Positions 30,024 to 32,447 of a stretch of 32,447 bases of DNA are shown here, one piece after another (positions within the stretch are counted from its first letter, which is position 1; every line of letters starts with the position of its first letter). The notes below the pieces were generated by a model. It saw nothing but the letters and a program-made list of their open reading frames with translations, made no database searches and was not told where the DNA came from. The DNA comes from Ruminococcaceae bacterium UBA1213 (lineage in GTDB: Bacteria; Bacillota; Clostridia; Oscillospirales; Acutalibacteraceae). The DNA is taken from the NCBI GenBank assembly GCA_002309275.1, contig DBXL01000046.1, positions 1 to 32,447 of the forward strand, read 5' to 3'. The position numbers and the translations under genes are program-made.

Positions 30024-32366
30024 TTGAAAAAGCGAATATTAAGTGCATTTTTGGCATTGTGTGTTGCGGGGAGTACGGGTAGTGCATTGATGAGTCTGTC
30101 AATGCCTGTTGAGGCAGCCAATAATAATGTGATATATATTCCAAGGAATTATTATTTGAACGTGCCGACAAAGGAGCAGATAATCGAGAAGTACAATGAA
30201 TTGTTGTTTGACGTAGGGCAGAATATCAGTTATGAGAGGGACTATTCATTTAAAAATCCATTTGTACCCGGAGAAATTGGAAAGAGTGATAAGCTGAATG
30301 CTTTGAATATTTTGAATTTTTGCAGGTATATAGTAGGGTTGCCTGATGATATAAAGCTGAATGATGAATACAGCTGGAATGCACAGGCAGTTGCCTATTT
30401 GAATGCATTCAACGGAAATACGGCATATTATAATGAACAGAGGGATAATTTCCCGAATATGCTGTATCAGACAGCAGAGGTTGCAAGACAGAAAGTGGTA
30501 ATAGGTTCAGACTGTGATAATATTGCAGATGCGGTTTTGAGTTGCTGGACGAGGGATCTTTATGATAAGAACATACAGGGTGCAGGCTATAAGTTCATGG
30601 CGCTGAGTATGGAAATGCAGGAGATAGGTTTCGGACAGGTTGACAATCAGTATGCGATATATACATATGACCGTTCCAGAAAGGACCATTTTGCAGATGA
30701 TTATGTCATGTGGCCTGCGGAGGATATGCCGTATGAGCTTTTCAAAAACGGCGCATTTGCGTTGCAGTTGGGTGACGGTTACGGCAGACCGAAAGTAGAG
30801 GGTGTGACAGTTGACATAAAGTCGGAAAAGACGGGTGAGCATTGGCATTTCACAGGTGCAAACGTTCCTGAGAATTGTCACATGAGTGTACATCAGGACA
30901 GTTATGATGAATGTCCGTGTCTGGTGTTCGGGGTAAACAGTAAATTTGCGTGTGACGATAAAGTGACAGTGAAAATAACAGGATTGTCAAAGAATGGCAG
31001 GAGTGTAACAGTTGAAAGAACGATAAACTTTTTCAGTCTTTCCCATGTAACACTGAATGCAGAGAGTGTAACACTTGGTGCAGGTGAGGAGTATCAGCTT
31101 GAAAGTGATATATTCACGGCAGATACAAGAAATAATAATAGTATAGCGTATATATCGGATAATGAAGAAGTTGCGGTTGTATCGGAGGATGGCGTTGTAA
31201 CGGCTCTGAAAGCAGGCACGGCAAATATTATGGCACAGTTGCCGAACGGTGCATATGCGGAGTGTAAGTTTACAGTGAAGAAACCGCCCGAAACAGTTGA
31301 GTTCACAAAGAGTATAACAAGTCTTTTCACAGGTGAAACGGTAAATATATCTTCACTTGTAAAGACCTCAAAGGGAAGTGCTTCTTTATACAATACTTAT
31401 ACTTCAGATAATAAAAAGGTATGTACGGTTGATGATGAGGGCAATATAACGGGAGTCGGTGCAGGCGTGACAATGGTGAATGTAACGACATACAATGGAG
31501 TATCATCAAAGATACAGGTGATTGTCAGCAAGCTTGCGGACATTGAAGACCGTTCCAAAATTTCCGCCAATGAAATTCTTTTAGGCGATAGTGTGACAGT
31601 AAGTGCAAGAGCGGCAGGCGGTGCAGGTGCATTTGCTTATGAAGTAGCTTATAGGAAATTGACAGACGAAAATTGGACTACTGCCCAGAAATATTCAAAA
31701 AATACATCTGTTTCTATCACTCCGAAAGCAGCAACGGATTATGAAATCAAAGTGAGTGCAAAGGACAAGCTTGGAAATGTGAATGAAAAGACATTTGCAC
31801 TTTCTGTAAAGCTGCCTTTTGCAAATACTACGACTGTCAAAGAGAGTGTTGCCTACGGTGAAAGCCTGATTATAAAAGCATCAGGTCAGGGCGGCACAGG
31901 TAAATATCAATATGCAGTGCAGTACAAGAAAGCAAGCAGTTCCGCATGGACAACGGTGCAGAATTTCAGTGAAAATTCCGAAATAAAACTCACTCCTAAA
32001 GCTATGACAGAGTATGATATATGCGTGAAGGTCAAGGATAGTGACGGAACGGTTGATAAGAAATTCTATAAGCTTGAAGTCACTTCTAAACTTGCCAATA
32101 CATCGGAGTTGTCAGCGACAGAGGTGAAGTTCGGTGAAACTATAATCACCTATAACACAGCAACAGGTGGAACAGCACCTTATACATATGCAGTGTATTA
32201 CAAAAAAGCAGGCACATCGAAATGGACAACGGTACAGAATTTCATCGATAAATCCGAAACAGTCATAAAACCGAAAGCAGCGACACAGTATGATGTATGC
32301 GTGAAAGTGAAAGATGTTTCAGGTAATATAGCTAAAAAGTATATGAAATTTAATGCAGTTAAATAA
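30024..32366 (+). CDS. Secreted CAP-domain protein with Big2 domains and three C-terminal repeats
   Basis: A 780-residue exported protein of unknown role. Signal peptide 1-31 (MKKRILSAFLALCVAGSTGS..., cleavage near VEA-AN). A CAP/SCP-like domain at about 60-230 is suggested by NALNILNFCRYIVGLP, an AQAVAYL helix, and MQEIGFGQVDNQYAIYTY. Two Big2-like Ig folds follow (about 342-417 and 425-507). Then come three related repeats of about 90 residues (508-597, 597-688, 688-780), each with TGGTxxYxYAVxYKKA, SxWTTVQNF, PKAxTxYDICVKVKD. No LPXTG, dockerin or S-layer motif is visible. The start is a TTG at 30024 after AAGGAGAGGTG; a GTG at 30015 lies within that ribosome site. Confidence 0.88.
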   Translation: MKKRILSAFLALCVAGSTGSALMSLSMPVEAANNNVIYIPRNYYLNVPTKEQIIEKYNELLFDVGQNISYERDYSFKNPFVPGEIGKSDKLNALNILNFCRYIVGLPDDIKLNDEYSWNAQAVAYLNAFNGNTAYYNEQRDNFPNMLYQTAEVARQKVVIGSDCDNIADAVLSCWTRDLYDKNIQGAGYKFMALSMEMQEIGFGQVDNQYAIYTYDRSRKDHFADDYVMWPAEDMPYELFKNGAFALQLGDGYGRPKVEGVTVDIKSEKTGEHWHFTGANVPENCHMSVHQDSYDECPCLVFGVNSKFACDDKVTVKITGLSKNGRSVTVERTINFFSLSHVTLNAESVTLGAGEEYQLESDIFTADTRNNNSIAYISDNEEVAVVSEDGVVTALKAGTANIMAQLPNGAYAECKFTVKKPPETVEFTKSITSLFTGETVNISSLVKTSKGSASLYNTYTSDNKKVCTVDDEGNITGVGAGVTMVNVTTYNGVSSKIQVIVSKLADIEDRSKISANEILLGDSVTVSARAAGGAGAFAYEVAYRKLTDENWTTAQKYSKNTSVSITPKAATDYEIKVSAKDKLGNVNEKTFALSVKLPFANTTTVKESVAYGESLIIKASGQGGTGKYQYAVQYKKASSSAWTTVQNFSENSEIKLTPKAMTEYDICVKVKDSDGTVDKKFYKLEVTSKLANTSELSATEVKFGETIITYNTATGGTAPYTYAVYYKKAGTSKWTTVQNFIDKSETVIKPKAATQYDVCVKVKDVSGNIAKKYMKFNAVK

Positions 32367-32373
32367 CATATTG

Positions 32374-32407
32374 ACGGAGAATGAGGGAAACCTTGTTCTC
32401 CGTTTTG
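32374..32407 (+). terminator. Terminator of the CAP gene
   Basis: Eight-pair stem ACGGAGAA / TTCTCCGT with further AGG/CCT pairing in the loop, followed by TTTTGT. Confidence 0.8.
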
Positions 32408-32447
32408 TATATTGTGCTTTAGTGCAATACAATTTGTAGAAACGGAA

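Overview
The window is a low-GC Firmicutes chromosome segment centred on the replication-initiation neighbourhood. It most resembles a Ruminococcus-like Oscillospiraceae (Clostridia) genome. This rests on the dnaA-dnaN-yaaA-recF-remB-gyrB-gyrA order, the parAB/noc set, an ECF sigma/DUF4179-like pair, and a large secreted CAP/Big2 protein ending in a triplicated module of a kind I associate with ruminococci. The genus is an inference. I saw no rRNA, tRNA, CRISPR array or transposase.

Layout. (1) 42-809 (-): a metallophosphoesterase. (2) 1050-12160 (+): dnaA, a box-rich oriC-like spacer with a DnaA-trio, dnaN, yaaA, recF, remB, a zinc-ribbon membrane protein, gyrB, a YcxB-like membrane protein, a thioesterase and gyrA. 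(3) 12203-17886 (-): one apparent six-gene operon, murE-murF-DUF4190-like-lgt-M15 pseudopeptidase lipoprotein-mtnN, starting at a promoter near 17.97 kb and ending at a terminator shared with gyrA. (4) 18168-21072 (+): a small membrane protein/XRE regulator pair behind a strong promoter with an overlapping operator-like palindrome, a structured spacer, then an ECF sigma factor and its presumed anti-sigma partner. (5) 21283-27991: mnmG and rsmG (+), noc (-), parA, parB and serS (+), with four parS sites between 19.07 and 28.01 kb. (6) guaB (+) and a secreted CAP-domain protein (+).

Most interesting signals. The dnaA-dnaN spacer has no canonical DnaA box (TTATCCACA). It is packed with TTTTCAAC(A) boxes leading into a GC-rich spacer, five CTA trios and an AT-rich tract, which is the Bacillus-type unwinding layout with a different box. 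DnaA domain IV is changed at positions that normally read the box, which suggests co-evolution. GC skew on the + strand runs from C-rich on the left to strongly G-rich on the right, switching near 18-21 kb rather than at the dnaA-dnaN spacer. dnaA-gyrA and mnmG-parB also share one strand, whereas in B. subtilis they diverge, so an inversion of the dnaA-gyrA block is plausible. Other points are an M15 lipoprotein lacking a zinc-ligand His and the catalytic Glu, a Noc paralogue without the usual N-terminal membrane helix, a 150-bp MITE-like element, and a candidate structured RNA near 18.9-19.0 kb.

The genes cover initiation (DnaA, DnaN, RecF, gyrase), segregation and division-site protection (ParA, ParB, Noc, parS), peptidoglycan precursor synthesis (MurE, MurF), lipoprotein maturation (Lgt), translation fidelity (MnmG, RsmG, SerS) and purine/SAM metabolism (GuaB, MtnN). 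All functional calls come from reading motifs by eye; no database search was run.
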